DNA of 64,000 nucleotides from Paenibacillus macerans (GCF_023715465.1 NZ_JAMBOE010000001.1:620001-684000); one strand, 5' to 3'; counted from the stretch's first letter, positions 50,483 through 60,412 are shown. Notes: a model not told the origin generated them from the letters alone. Program-made: numbers and translations.

Positions 50483-51252
50483 GAATTCCACTCCTTTGTG
50501 CCCGACCCGGCATCCTCATGTTGTTCCAGCAAGGCGATGCTGATGTTGTCGTCGCCTCCGGCATGCAAAGCCATCTGAAGCAGACGATCGGCGCGATCAT
50601 GCAGCGCAAGATCATCCAAGTCCAGCGTCAGGGCCATTTGTTCCGGCGTAACGTAATTGCTGAGCCCGTCGCTGCAGAGCAGCAGGATTTCCCCGGGCTC
50701 CAAAGTTACCCGATTCATGTCGACATCAACCTGTTCGTCGGTGCCCAGCGCCCGGGTCACCACATTGCGGTGAGGATGGACATTGGCCTCCTCGGCGCTG
50801 ATCTGGTTGCTTTTCAACAGCTCATTGACCAAGGAATGGTCATCCGTCAACTGGACGATCTCCCCGCGCCGGTACTTGTACGCCCGGCTGTCGCCGATAT
50901 GGCCGACCATGCCCTCGCGCCCGGCCAGCAGCACGGCAACGACCGTGGTGCCCATGTTGCGGTATTCCTCATGCTCCGACGCTTTGCGGAACACGACCTC
51001 ATTGGCGTGAAGGATGGCTCTTCGGAGCTCCTCGCCGAAATCTTGAACCGACAGACCTCCCGACAGACCGTTCAAGTCCCGGGTAATCGTCTCAACCGCC
51101 AGTTGGCTGGCGATATCACCCGCCTGATGGCCACCCATTCCATCGGCCACGACGCCAAGCGTATAGCCCTGCTCGAGCCGGTCCACCCAGGTGCAATCCT
51201 CGTTGACCGAGCGGACTCGTCCCACATCACTTAAATAAACCGTCTTAATCAA
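50479..51252 (-). CDS. prpC: PP2C-type protein phosphatase PrpC
   Basis: 257 residues with PPM motifs SVNEDCTWVD, VADGMGGHQAGD, GDSRAYKYRRGEI, LLCSDGL and GGDDNISI. It removes phosphates set by PrkC, the next gene, which it overlaps by ATGA. Metal-binding aspartates are all present. Confidence 0.95.
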   Translation of the reverse strand: MIKTVYLSDVGRVRSVNEDCTWVDRLEQGYTLGVVADGMGGHQAGDIASQLAVETITRDLNGLSGGLSVQDFGEELRRAILHANEVVFRKASEHEEYRNMGTTVVAVLLAGREGMVGHIGDSRAYKYRRGEIVQLTDDHSLVNELLKSNQISAEEANVHPHRNVVTRALGTDEQVDVDMNRVTLEPGEILLLCSDGLSNYVTPEQMALTLDLDDLALHDRADRLLQMALHAGGDDNISIALLEQHEDAGSGTKEWNS

Positions 51253-51258
51253 TTTCGT

Positions 51259-52305
51259 TCACCTCGCACCAGACTCCATATGCTTCGCCCGCAGCTGACC
51301 GCAGGCCGCCGCAATATCATGGCCTTGCTCCCGGCGAATCGTCACATTGATGCCGTTATCCGCCAAGACCCGTTGAAAATTAAATATATCGTTTCTGGAT
51401 GTTCTTACATATTTGCGTTCCGGCACGTAGTTGACCGGAATCAAGTTGACGTGGCAAAGCATGTCTTTGATCACGCCGGCCAATTCCTCCGCATGTTCCG
51501 GCTGGTCGTTAACCCCGCCGATCAACGCGTATTCAAAGGTAATCCGGCGGCCGGTTTTGGCGATGTAATAACGCAGCGCCTCCATCACATCGTCAAACGG
51601 AAAGCGCCGGTTCACCGGCATCAGCTTGGAACGGAGCGCATCGTTGGGCGCGTGAATCGAGATCGCCAGATTGATTTGCGTATTCTCGTCAGCAAACCGG
51701 TAAATGTTCGGCACAATACCGCTCGTTGATACAGTAATATGCCGTTGTCCGATGTTCAAGCCCTTTTCGTGGATCATAATCCGCAAAAATTTCATCGTGG
51801 CGTCATAATTTTCGAACGGCTCGCCCGTTCCCATAATCACGATGCTGCTGACGCGTTCGTCTTTGGCATCGAGAATTTTCTGCGCCTGCACGACCTGGGC
51901 AACGATTTCGCCGGGCGTCAGGTTGCGTTTCAGGCCGCCGAGCGTCGAAGCGCAAAAGGTGCAGCCCACCTTGCATCCGACCTGCGTCGTCACGCAGATG
52001 CTGTTGCCGTAATTGTGCTTCATGATGACCGTTTCGATCGCGTGATCGTCATGCAGCCCGAACAGAAATTTGACCGTGCCGTCCCGGGATTCCAGCTTCG
52101 TAATTTCCTGCAGCGTAACGAAGGCAAATTGCTCGTCCAGCTTTTGCCTTAGCGATTTGGACAGGTTGGTCATCTCGTCGAAGGAACTGACGCGCTTCAC
52201 GTACAGCCAGTCGAAAATCTGGCCGCCACGAAAGGCCGGCTCTCCTTGCGAGACCGCCCAATCCTGCAGTTCTTCCAAAGTGTAGTCATATATAAAAGGT
52301 TTCAT
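51259..52305 (-). CDS. rlmN: 23S rRNA/tRNA adenine C2-methyltransferase RlmN
   Basis: Radical-SAM enzyme making m2A2503 in 23S rRNA and m2A37 in tRNAs. 348 residues. The cluster motif [10 protein letters not shown] sits near residue 110; [27 protein letters not shown] and STSGIVPNI follow; the C-terminal cysteine used as methyl carrier is in [15 protein letters not shown] at 52305 has AGGTGTG ahead; a GTG two codons earlier is possible. Confidence 0.95.
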   Translation of the reverse strand: MKPFIYDYTLEELQDWAVSQGEPAFRGGQIFDWLYVKRVSSFDEMTNLSKSLRQKLDEQFAFVTLQEITKLESRDGTVKFLFGLHDDHAIETVIMKHNYGNSICVTTQVGCKVGCTFCASTLGGLKRNLTPGEIVAQVVQAQKILDAKDERVSSIVIMGTGEPFENYDATMKFLRIMIHEKGLNIGQRHITVSTSGIVPNIYRFADENTQINLAISIHAPNDALRSKLMPVNRRFPFDDVMEALRYYIAKTGRRITFEYALIGGVNDQPEHAEELAGVIKDMLCHVNLIPVNYVPERKYVRTSRNDIFNFQRVLADNGINVTIRREQGHDIAAACGQLRAKHMESGAR

Positions 52306-52660
52306 TTTCACACACCTATCCTATGTTTTATCAAAAAATCACCCACTCATTCCACCTATTTTATCATAAATCGCCAAGACACTAAAGGGCGCGCCGGGTA
52401 GAGCCGCTCTAGACAGCCTTCCGGGACTTTGGGAGGTGGGGGAAAACCGTGCGGCGGAAACGCCGGAATAGCCGGGCCGAGAAAGGTTGGGCAAGCTGGA
52501 GACGAGCGAAAATAGGCCTGAGGAAGGATGAACAGGAGAAGCCGCAATAAGTATACGGTACCTGAAATAATGCTGTGAGTATGGCGGCGGTGACTCTTTT
52601 GCGAAGCGAAGGCCTGAGGAAAATTGTAAAAGTTAGCTTGTTGAAAACCCGGGCGAAAAC
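52306..52660. other. intergenic region upstream of rlmN, no gene seen
   Basis: Open frames here show no family resemblance and the sequence looks non-coding. It must hold the rlmN promoter, which I cannot place with confidence. Confidence 0.5.
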
Positions 52661-52862
52661 ATAAGAACAAAATATGTCGCTATTTCGGCGATATCCCCCA
52701 TGTTGAGTGAAATAGAGGGAAAACTTTGTCGCTATCTTCCCAAATCGCGGGGAAATGACCACCTTTCACACCGTTCATTGAAAAATAAGGACATAAAATT
52801 CCGCTAAGGGTGATGATCATGCTCAAATTCGGAAATAGGAACATAAAGTTCCGCTATTTTTT
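52661..52862 (-). repeat. four-unit intergenic element, family E, copy 2
   Basis: Units start at 52661, 52711, 52781 and 52831 (steps 50, 70, 50). The clearest is GGAACATAAAGTTCCGCTAT at 52838-52857. Read on the minus strand each unit is AAATAGCG...TATTT as in the copy at 40.74 kb, and spacers begin AATTTGA and contain TGAAAGGTGGTCATTTCC, echoing TGAAAAAGCACCATTTTTCC there. Confidence 0.75.
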
Positions 52863-53039
52863 ATGGCTTAAAACCAAAACGGCGCTTGGCATCAGGAAGA
52901 GTGCAACTCCTTCAAGCAAGGCTGTCATTTTAAACTTAGTACACTCCGTCACCCGCGATTTCAAAAAGGCCAAGCCCGGCGGCAATGGCCGTGAGCTTGA
53001 CCTCTAAAAAAACGAACTAGTCTCATTCTATTTGGGACT

Positions 53040-54677
53040 TTACCGCGCTTTTCGCAAACGGGCGATGTAGAATCCGTCCGAATGGAAGTCCTGCGGCAAA
53101 ATTTGCAGTCCTTCCGCTACCCGGCCAGCGGCTTCGGCAAGCGGCCGCTGCCCCCAGCCGGCCGGCTCCTCCGCCGCCAAAGCGAACTCCGGATGGCGGT
53201 CCAGGAACCGCCGGACCATTTCGGCGTTTTCCCGGGGTTCGATCGTACAGGTGCTGTAAACGAGGATTCCCCCCGGCTTCAGCAGCCCGCTGACCGCGTC
53301 CAGCAGCCCTTGCTGCACCCCGGCGATCTCGCCAATGTCGCCCGGCGTTTTCGCCCACTTCAAATCGGGCTTGCGGCGGATTACGCCGAGTCCCGAGCAG
53401 GGGGCGTCGAGCAGGATGCGGTCGAAGGCTTCCGGCCCGAAACGATCGCTTAGCTTCATCGCATCTCCCGACAATGCCCGCACGTTCCCGAGGCCCAGCC
53501 TCCCCGCGTGGTCTTCGATCAGCTTGGCCTTGTGCGGATGGATATCGTTGGCCACAACCTCGCCGCCGCCCTCAAGGATTTCCGCCATATGGCACGTTTT
53601 CCCGCCGGGCGCCGCGCAGCAGTCCAGCACCGACATCCCCGGCTGCGGATCCACCGCTTCGGCGACCAGCATGGAGCTCTCGTCCTGCACGGAGATCAAC
53701 CCTTCCCGGTACCAGGACGTCAGCGCCATGTTCCCGCCGCTATGTACGATGATGCCGTCCGGCGATATCGGGGAAGCCGAAGCCGTGAGACCCTGCCCTT
53801 CCATCAGCCGCAGCATCTCCTCCCGGCTCGTCCGGGTCCGGTTGACCCTGACGCTGACCGCAGGCGGTTCGTTGTTGGCCCGGCAAATGGCTTCGGCCGT
53901 GGCTTCTCCGTACTGTTCGATCCAGCGGGCGACCAGCCATTCCGGGTGCGAGTGAGCCAGGGCAATCCGGCTGACCGGCAGCAGGTCCTCCGGCAGGGTC
54001 AACTCCTCCTTCCGGCGCAGCACGCTGCGCAGTACGCCATTGACCATCCCGGAAATGCCTTGATGCCCCTTCTTTTTGGCGATGTTGACCGCTTCGTTGA
54101 CAGCGGCATGCGGAGGAATCCGGTCCAGGTAATGAAGCTGGTAAAAGCTGAGCCGCAGCAAATTGCGCACCCACGGAGCAAGCTTGCCAAGCCCTTTTGT
54201 TACGAAAGGCGCCAGAAAAAAGTCGATCGTATTCAACCGTTGAATCGTACCGTAAACAAGTTCAGTCGCAAGCCCTGCGTCCGGCCCGGACAGACCGGAT
54301 TTTTGCAGTGCCCCGTTCAGCAGCAGGTTGCTGTAGGCGCCTTCCTGCTCAACTGCGGTAAGCACCTCCAGCGCAACACTGCGGGCGGACGGTTTCGCCT
54401 GTCTGCGGTCCGCTCCCCCCGAAGGGCCTGTGCCGCGCCCGGTACTCGCCTTTTGAACGGCGCCGCGTGCTGCGCCCGCTTTTGGAGCAAAACCGCGCCC
54501 GCCGCCTCCCTTTGGAGCGCTACTGCCAACGGCGCCTGCCCCTGAAGCGGAGCCGCGCCCGCTGCCAGTAGAGCTGCCCCCTGCATTTGAAACGGAACTG
54601 CCCTCGGCGCTCCCCTTTCGGGCGCTGCCGCGCTCCCTGCCGTTTTTTCCTCCGCCAACGCCACCGCTTAGGCTCAT
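53040..54677 (-). CDS. rsmB: 16S rRNA (cytosine-967-C5) methyltransferase RsmB with long low-complexity N-terminus
   Basis: 545 residues. From about 95 on: NusB-like domain (ARSVALEVLTAVEQEGAYSN), then the SAM-dependent domain with VLDCCAAPGGKTCHMAE, LLDAPCSGLGVIRRKPD and STCTIEP carrying the two catalytic cysteines. The first 93 residues are Gly/Ser/Ala/Lys/Arg repeats (GGGKNGRERGSARKGSAEG) not found in usual RsmB, which is about 450 long. The ATG overlaps the fmt stop (ATGA), which supports translation of the extension. Confidence 0.94.
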   Translation of the reverse strand: MSLSGGVGGGKNGRERGSARKGSAEGSSVSNAGGSSTGSGRGSASGAGAVGSSAPKGGGGRGFAPKAGAARGAVQKASTGRGTGPSGGADRRQAKPSARSVALEVLTAVEQEGAYSNLLLNGALQKSGLSGPDAGLATELVYGTIQRLNTIDFFLAPFVTKGLGKLAPWVRNLLRLSFYQLHYLDRIPPHAAVNEAVNIAKKKGHQGISGMVNGVLRSVLRRKEELTLPEDLLPVSRIALAHSHPEWLVARWIEQYGEATAEAICRANNEPPAVSVRVNRTRTSREEMLRLMEGQGLTASASPISPDGIIVHSGGNMALTSWYREGLISVQDESSMLVAEAVDPQPGMSVLDCCAAPGGKTCHMAEILEGGGEVVANDIHPHKAKLIEDHAGRLGLGNVRALSGDAMKLSDRFGPEAFDRILLDAPCSGLGVIRRKPDLKWAKTPGDIGEIAGVQQGLLDAVSGLLKPGGILVYSTCTIEPRENAEMVRRFLDRHPEFALAAEEPAGWGQRPLAEAAGRVAEGLQILPQDFHSDGFYIARLRKAR

Positions 54678-55633
54678 CCCAATACCGTTCCTTTCTTCAT
54701 TACGCCGCCGCGTACGAACTCCGCGGCTTCCATTGCTTTTTTGCCGGCCGGCTGCACGCGGGTGAGCAACACGGAGCCGTCCCCGGTTTGCACCTCAATG
54801 CCGCGCGCCGACAAATCGAGCACCGTCCCGGGAGCTTGTCCGGGCGCAGACCCGTCCGCCGATCCAGAAACTCCGCCTTCCGCGGGCTTGGCGGCCGCCC
54901 ATATTTTAAACACTTCGCCATTCCATAACGTAAAACCGCCGGCAAAAGGGACAAGCCCCCGCACCCGGTTGTAGATGTTCCGCGAGGAAGCCGTCCAGTC
55001 GATACGCTCATCCTCGCGGCTTAAATTCGGCGCATACGTCGATTCCTCATCGTTTTGCGGAATCCGCCCGGCCTTGCCCGCCACGATCAGCGGCAGCTGT
55101 TCCAGCAGCAGCCCGGCGCCCGCCTGGCTCAGCTTCTCGAACAACGTGCCGGACGTGTCCTCGTCCTCGATCGGGACGATGGACTTCGCGATCATGTCGC
55201 CGGTGTCCAGCCCCTCCGCCATATACATCAGCGTAATTCCGGTCTCCTTCTCGCCGTTTATGACCGCACGTTGAATCGGCGCGCCGCCCCGGTATTTCGG
55301 CAGCAGCGAGCCGTGAACATTAAGGCAGCCGTAACGGGGCAAATCAAGCACCGCTTTGGGCAAAATTTGTCCGTACGCCGCCGTGACGATCAGGTCGGGC
55401 TGATAGGCCGCCACCTCCGCCACCGCTTCAGGCGCGCGCATCCGCGCCGGCTGCAGCACGGGCAACCCGTGCCGCAGCGCCGCCTCTTTGACCGGCGTCG
55501 GCGTCAACACCTTTTTGCGTCCCTGCGGACGATCCGGCTGGGTCACGACGGCGGCTACATCGTACCCTTCGCGCAGCAAGGCTTCCAGGGAAGGAACGGC
55601 AAACTCCGGGGTTCCCATAAAGACGATCTTCAC
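54674..55633 (-). CDS. fmt: methionyl-tRNA formyltransferase
   Basis: Formylates the initiator Met-tRNA. 319 residues: IVFMGTPEFAVPSLEALL, DLIVTAAYGQILP, NVHGSLLPKYRGGAPIQRA (catalytic Asn-His and following region) and GITLMYMAEGLDTGDMI. A linker rich in Gly, Ser and Ala (GGVSGSADGSAPGQAPG) interrupts the C-terminal OB domain. The GTG taken has AAGGAG eleven bases ahead; another GTG four codons earlier overlaps that site. Directly follows def. Confidence 0.95.
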   Translation of the reverse strand: MKIVFMGTPEFAVPSLEALLREGYDVAAVVTQPDRPQGRKKVLTPTPVKEAALRHGLPVLQPARMRAPEAVAEVAAYQPDLIVTAAYGQILPKAVLDLPRYGCLNVHGSLLPKYRGGAPIQRAVINGEKETGITLMYMAEGLDTGDMIAKSIVPIEDEDTSGTLFEKLSQAGAGLLLEQLPLIVAGKAGRIPQNDEESTYAPNLSREDERIDWTASSRNIYNRVRGLVPFAGGFTLWNGEVFKIWAAAKPAEGGVSGSADGSAPGQAPGTVLDLSARGIEVQTGDGSVLLTRVQPAGKKAMEAAEFVRGGVMKKGTVLG

Positions 55634-55641
55634 CTGCGACG

Positions 55642-56124
55642 TCACTCCTTCTCTTCACCTTCCGGCGTAATTTCGTACACTTTTTCGGCCACATCGGTGT
55701 AAAGAACCCCGTTCAAATGATCGATCTCATGCTGAAAAGCCCTGGCCAGCAGATCGGATCCGGTATACGTGACTTCCTTCCCGTTGCGGTCAAGCCCTTT
55801 GACCGTTACCGTCATCGCCCGGCGCACATCACCGCGGTATCCCGGGATGCTCAGGCACCCTTCAGGCCCAAACTGCTCCCCTTCCTTGGACACGATCTCC
55901 GGATTGATCAGTTCAATAAGCCCCTGTTCATCACCCACGTCCACCACGATCATCCGTTTTAAAATGCCGATCTGCGGGGCGGCCAGCCCCACGCCTTCCG
56001 CATCGTACATCGTATCCGCCATATCGGTCAAAATTTTCTGCACGTTCGGCGTAATTTTCGTCACTTCTTTGGCTACCTTATGCAGCACTTCATCCGGTTC
56101 TTTTACGATAATGCGTATCGCCAT
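55642..56124 (-). CDS. def: peptide deformylase
   Basis: 160 residues with all three motifs: GVGLAAPQIG, EGCLSIPG (metal-binding Cys) and QHEIDHLNG (two His and catalytic Glu). Removes the formyl group from nascent proteins, reversing the work of Fmt next door. Iron is the usual metal. Confidence 0.97.
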   Translation of the reverse strand: MAIRIIVKEPDEVLHKVAKEVTKITPNVQKILTDMADTMYDAEGVGLAAPQIGILKRMIVVDVGDEQGLIELINPEIVSKEGEQFGPEGCLSIPGYRGDVRRAMTVTVKGLDRNGKEVTYTGSDLLARAFQHEIDHLNGVLYTDVAEKVYEITPEGEEKE

Positions 56125-56250
56125 ATGGCACTTCCTTCCGTCGCTTCTTGAGCTCTTAAAGTATTATTTATATTAAAAAGGCCCCATGCATTCTTCAAAA
56201 AATATATATGCCGTAAACCCGCAGTTTGATCATTAAGTTCATGCAGCCGG

Positions 56251-58863
56251 CTACATCAGCATTTGCGGATCGACGTCGATGCTGATTTGCAGACTGGCGT
56301 CGCGCAGGCCCGCCAGCGTCGCGGCCGCCGTCTCTCGGACGAGGCCAACCGCGTCCAAATCGCCGCGGTGCTTCACCATGCACTGGAACCGGTAGCGGTT
56401 CTTAATGCGCGGAATCGGCGAGGCGACCGGACCGAGAATGTCCAGCGCCGCCGGTGTAAACCGGTCCAGGCTGCCGAACCAGCCGAGGCGCTGCGCCTTG
56501 GCCCGCAGATCGCCGGCGAAATTTTCCGCCATCCGCAGCAGCAGCGGCAGCTTCTCATGCGAAAGCGTGACCAGTATCAGCCGGCTGTACGGCGGATAAT
56601 GCAGCGCCTTGCGATGCTTCAGCTCCTCGCGCACAAAAGACAAATAATCGTGCCCGCTGGCGTGGACGATCGAATAATGCTCCGGCATGTAGGACTGGAT
56701 AAACACTTCCCCCGGCAGCTGATGGCGTCCGGCGCGTCCCGCTACCTGCGTCAGCAATTGGAACGTTTTTTCCGCCGCGCGAAAATCGGGGAAATTCAGC
56801 GCCGTATCCGCCGCGATCACGCCAACCAGCGTCACGTCGGGAAAATCCAGCCCCTTGGCGACCATTTGCGTTCCCAACAGCACATCGCCTTTTTTCTCGC
56901 GGAAAGCCTGCAGCAGCTTCTCGTGTGCGCCTTTTTCGCTTGTCGTGTCCACATCCATGCGGATGACGCGGATGCCCGGAAACAGCTTGGCCAGTTCGGC
57001 TTCGACCCGCTGGGTGCCCGTGCCAAAGTAGCGGATATGCTCGCTGCCGCATTCCGGACATACGGACGGGGCCGCTTCAGCGTAACCGCAATAATGGCAG
57101 CGCAGGTTGTTCGATTTTTGATGGTAGGTGAGCGAAATGTCGCATTCGGGACAACCGGCGACGTATCCGCAGGTCCGGCACATCACAAACGTGGAATATC
57201 CGCGCCGGTTCAGGAACAGCACGGTCTGTTCGCCGCGCTCAAGGCGGGCTGAAATCCCCCGGTGCAGCGCGCGGCTGAACATCGAACGGTTGCCTTCCTT
57301 CAGTTCTTCCCGCATGTCGACGATTTGAACCTCCGGCAGCCGGCTGCCGGACGGGCGCTGCTTCATTTCCAACAGCACCGGAGCAAAGCCGCCATGGTCC
57401 CCGCCTGCGGAGCGGGCCGCATGATAGCTCTCCAGCGACGGGGTCGCCGAGCCCAAGATCACCGCGGCCCCGTGCTGCCGGGCGCGCCGGACGGCGACAT
57501 CGCGAGCATGGTATTTCGGCGTTTCTTCCTGCTTGTAGGAGGTTTCATGCTCCTCGTCCATGACGATCAGCCCGAGCTTGGCAAACGGCGCAAACACCGC
57601 CGAACGCGCCCCGATCGCCACCTCCACGCGGCCTTCGCGGATTTTCCGCCATTCGTCGTATCGCTCCCCGGTGGACAACCGGCTGTGCATCACGGCAACC
57701 TTGGCGCCGAATCGCCCTTTGAACCGCTCAACCATCTGCGGGGTGAGCGAAATTTCCGGAACGAGCACGATCGCCTGGCGCCCCAGGGAAAGACAGCGCT
57801 CAATCGTCTGCAGGTACACCTCCGTTTTGCCGCTGCCGGTCACCCCGTGCAGCAGAAACACTTCGGGCTTCTGGGCGTCAAGCGCCGCGGTCAGCCGATT
57901 ATATACGATCTCCTGCTCCGGCGTTCGTTCCAGCGGCACGCTGCTCTTAAATCGCCGGCCTTGGTAAGGGTCGCGGAACACTTCGACATCTTCGATGACG
58001 GCGTAGCCTTTTTCCGCCAGCTTCTTCACCGTGCCCGCCGTCACCCGCAGGGTGGACAGCACCTCCTGGAGGGACAACGGCATGCCGACCTCCAGCAAAA
58101 ACTGCAGCACTTCTTTTTGGCGTTTGGCCTGCGGCCCGAAGGAAGCGAGCGCGTCTTCCGCCGCCTTGCCGCTGACTGCCGCGGCCACGCTTTTCATCGT
58201 TTTTTTGCCAACCTTGTCCTTGATCGCCTGGCTTTCCGTCAGCATGCCCCGGTTCAGCAAATCCTTGATGATCGCCGCCTGATCCGGAAAACGCCCGCCA
58301 AGCTGGGTCATCGTCACGGTGCCGGAGGCCTTGATGTGGGTGACGATTTCTTCCTCTTCCCGGGTCAGCAAAGCCGACAAAGAAGGCAGGCTGCCGGCAT
58401 CCTGGCGCAGATCCTCCTGCCCGCTCCAAAACGGCTCAGCTTCGCTTCCCGCCGCGATCAACTCCGCAGCGGCCCCGCTTTCCGGTGCTTCCTCCGGCTC
58501 GGCCACGCGGATATACCTTTCCGCCTTGCCTTTCAACGCCGACGGAATCATCGCCTGCAGCGCCGAAATCATGCTGCAGGCGTATTTTCGGCTCATCCAC
58601 TCCGCCAGCTCCACGAGATCGGGCGGCAGCGGCGGCAGCAGGTCCAGCAGCTCCTGGATCGGCTTCATCCGAGCCGGATCTATTTCCGGCTGTTCATGCA
58701 GCGATACGACAAAGCCCTGCACCGTGCGGCGTCCGAACGGAACGCCGACGCGGCTGCCGACTTCGATCCACCCCGCCAGCGGCTGGGGGATCAAATAATC
58801 AAAAGGCCGGTCGGTTTCCCGGCTCGGCACATCCACGATCACTTTGGCCATTCGGTAGGTCAT
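56251..58863 (-). CDS. priA: primosomal replication restart helicase PriA
   Basis: 870 residues. N-terminal DNA-binding domain (VPSRETDRPFDYLIP), helicase motifs LLHGVTGSGKTEVYLQ (Walker A), VMDEEHETSYKQEE (DEEH box), LGSATPSLES and VAGRAGRHQLPG, and a zinc-binding insertion with eight cysteines (CRTCGYVAGCPECD, CHYCGYAEAAPSVCPECG). About 60-70 residues longer than average because of an insertion near 125-230. ATGA overlap with coaBC. Confidence 0.96.
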   Translation of the reverse strand: MTYRMAKVIVDVPSRETDRPFDYLIPQPLAGWIEVGSRVGVPFGRRTVQGFVVSLHEQPEIDPARMKPIQELLDLLPPLPPDLVELAEWMSRKYACSMISALQAMIPSALKGKAERYIRVAEPEEAPESGAAAELIAAGSEAEPFWSGQEDLRQDAGSLPSLSALLTREEEEIVTHIKASGTVTMTQLGGRFPDQAAIIKDLLNRGMLTESQAIKDKVGKKTMKSVAAAVSGKAAEDALASFGPQAKRQKEVLQFLLEVGMPLSLQEVLSTLRVTAGTVKKLAEKGYAVIEDVEVFRDPYQGRRFKSSVPLERTPEQEIVYNRLTAALDAQKPEVFLLHGVTGSGKTEVYLQTIERCLSLGRQAIVLVPEISLTPQMVERFKGRFGAKVAVMHSRLSTGERYDEWRKIREGRVEVAIGARSAVFAPFAKLGLIVMDEEHETSYKQEETPKYHARDVAVRRARQHGAAVILGSATPSLESYHAARSAGGDHGGFAPVLLEMKQRPSGSRLPEVQIVDMREELKEGNRSMFSRALHRGISARLERGEQTVLFLNRRGYSTFVMCRTCGYVAGCPECDISLTYHQKSNNLRCHYCGYAEAAPSVCPECGSEHIRYFGTGTQRVEAELAKLFPGIRVIRMDVDTTSEKGAHEKLLQAFREKKGDVLLGTQMVAKGLDFPDVTLVGVIAADTALNFPDFRAAEKTFQLLTQVAGRAGRHQLPGEVFIQSYMPEHYSIVHASGHDYLSFVREELKHRKALHYPPYSRLILVTLSHEKLPLLLRMAENFAGDLRAKAQRLGWFGSLDRFTPAALDILGPVASPIPRIKNRYRFQCMVKHRGDLDAVGLVRETAAATLAGLRDASLQISIDVDPQMLM

Positions 58864-60080
58864 CGGCCCAACCCTTTCAATCGGCCGGCCGCAAGCTCCA
58901 TAATCCGCATGCCCACTTCGTCTTTGGCGAGCCGGGGCAGCGAATCCACCAACCCGTTCGCATCATAGATGTTGACGATGTTGGTTTCGGCGCCGAATCC
59001 CGCCCCCTCCGCGGTGACGTCGTTGGCGACGAGCAGATCGCAATTTTTGCGCTTCAGCTTGTCCATGGCATGCTGCTCGAGATTTTCCGTCTCCGCCGCA
59101 AAGCCGATCAGCAGTTGGGTGGTTTTCTGTTTCCCGAGCGTTTCCAAAATATCGATGTTCTTCACCAGCTCCAGCACCAGGGAATCGCCGGTTTTTTTGA
59201 TTTTGTTCGGGGCGGTCTCCTTTGGCCGGTAATCCGCCACGGCAGCAGCCTTCACCAGGATATCCGTATCGTTCCATTCCCGGAGGACGGCTTCGTACAT
59301 CTCCTGCGCCGAGGAAACCCGTGTCAGGGAGATCCCCACAGGCGGTTGCGCTTGCGTCGTTCCGGCGATAATCGTCACGTCCGCCCCCAATTCCCGGGCC
59401 GCTTTGGCAATGGCAAAGCCCATTTTGCCCGAAGAGTCGTTGGTGATATAACGGACCGGATCGATCCGCTCGACCGTGCCGCCAGCGGTTACGACGACTT
59501 TTTTGCCGGCGAGCGGCTTTTCCGCCCGCTTGGCTTGGCGCGCAAAATAACCGCTCACCACGGCCGCAATCGATTCCGGCTCTTCCATCCGTCCTTTGCC
59601 CGTGTAACCGCAGGCCAGCAGCCCCTCGCCGGGCTCGATCATCATGACTCCGCGCTCCACAAGCTCAGCCATATTGCGGATGACTGCCGGGTGCTCGTAC
59701 ATATGCACGTTCATCGCCGGTGCAACCATGATCGGCGCCTGCGTGGCGAGCAGCGTCGTCGACAGCATGTCGTCGGCGATTCCTGCCGCCATTTTGGCGA
59801 TGATGTTGGCCGTCGCCGGAGCGACCAGCACAAGATCGGCCCAATCGGCCAAATTGATGTGCGAGATCGATTCAGGATGCTTTTCGTCAAACGTGTCGGT
59901 GTATACGAAATTTTTCGATAGGGCCTGTAGCGTCAGCTCTGTGATGAACTTCGTCGCCGAGCGGGTCATGATGACGCGGACTTCCGCTCCTTCTTTCACC
60001 AGCTTGCTGGTTAGCGACGCCGCTTTGAACGCGGCGATTCCGCCGGTGATGCCTAGCAAAATTTTTTTGCCGGTTAACAT
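58860..60080 (-). CDS. coaBC: bifunctional phosphopantothenoylcysteine decarboxylase / synthetase
   Basis: Two steps of coenzyme A synthesis. 406 residues. CoaC half: LLGITGGIAAFKAASL, the catalytic His in SHINLADWAD, PAMNVHMYEHPAV and a CGYTGKGRM lid. CoaB half: GTVERIDPVRYITNDSSGKMG and AAAVADYRPKE, KIKK. ATG taken has AGGGGA ahead; the longer frame starts with TTG. Upstream is rpoZ with a terminator-like hairpin between. Confidence 0.96.
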   Translation of the reverse strand: MLTGKKILLGITGGIAAFKAASLTSKLVKEGAEVRVIMTRSATKFITELTLQALSKNFVYTDTFDEKHPESISHINLADWADLVLVAPATANIIAKMAAGIADDMLSTTLLATQAPIMVAPAMNVHMYEHPAVIRNMAELVERGVMMIEPGEGLLACGYTGKGRMEEPESIAAVVSGYFARQAKRAEKPLAGKKVVVTAGGTVERIDPVRYITNDSSGKMGFAIAKAARELGADVTIIAGTTQAQPPVGISLTRVSSAQEMYEAVLREWNDTDILVKAAAVADYRPKETAPNKIKKTGDSLVLELVKNIDILETLGKQKTTQLLIGFAAETENLEQHAMDKLKRKNCDLLVANDVTAEGAGFGAETNIVNIYDANGLVDSLPRLAKDEVGMRIMELAAGRLKGLGR

Positions 60081-60105
60081 CGGTATCCCCTGCCTTTCTC
60101 CCAAA

Positions 60106-60131
60106 CCAAAAAAATAACAACCTCGCGGTTG
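60106..60131 (-). terminator. terminator-like hairpin between rpoZ and coaBC
   Basis: ACAACC / GGTTGT stem with a four-base loop (60116-60131), then TATTTTTTT on the minus strand. It may lower coaBC expression relative to rpoZ. Confidence 0.7.
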
Positions 60132-60157
60132 TCGTAAAGCAGCCCGGAGGCCGGAAT

Positions 60158-60376
60158 TTATTCGTTTTCTGCAGGCAGTTCCCCGCCGTTTTTGATCTTG
60201 ACGTAGTCGCCGTAAATCTCTTCGAGCGCAATGCCGACCTGCTTATGCGATTTCGGCTGCTTCAGCTCGCTTCTGTCCCCTTCGCGCAGCTGTCTGGCGC
60301 GGCGGGATGCGGCCACGACCAGGGAGTATTTGCTCCCCACTTTGCCGAGCATCTTGTCAATGGATGGATACAGCAT
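60158..60376 (-). CDS. rpoZ: RNA polymerase omega subunit
   Basis: 72 residues: MLYPSIDKMLGKVGSKYSLV, ASRRARQL and KQVGIALEEIYGDYVKI are the omega signature. Helps assemble beta-prime. Between gmk and coaBC as in Bacillus. Confidence 0.94.
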   Translation of the reverse strand: MLYPSIDKMLGKVGSKYSLVVAASRRARQLREGDRSELKQPKSHKQVGIALEEIYGDYVKIKNGGELPAENE

Positions 60377-60412
60377 AACGTAACACCTCTTCTTATTGGC
60401 TGATCGCCGGAT

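Noticed and set aside
52306..52660. Short open frames upstream of rlmN
   Set aside because: No family similarity, no consistent RBS, and sequence biased in all frames; treated as non-coding.
57262..58968. 568-codon open frame on the + strand opposite priA
   Set aside because: It is a shadow of priA in GC-rich DNA; the product has no family motif and the minus-strand frame carries all PriA motifs.
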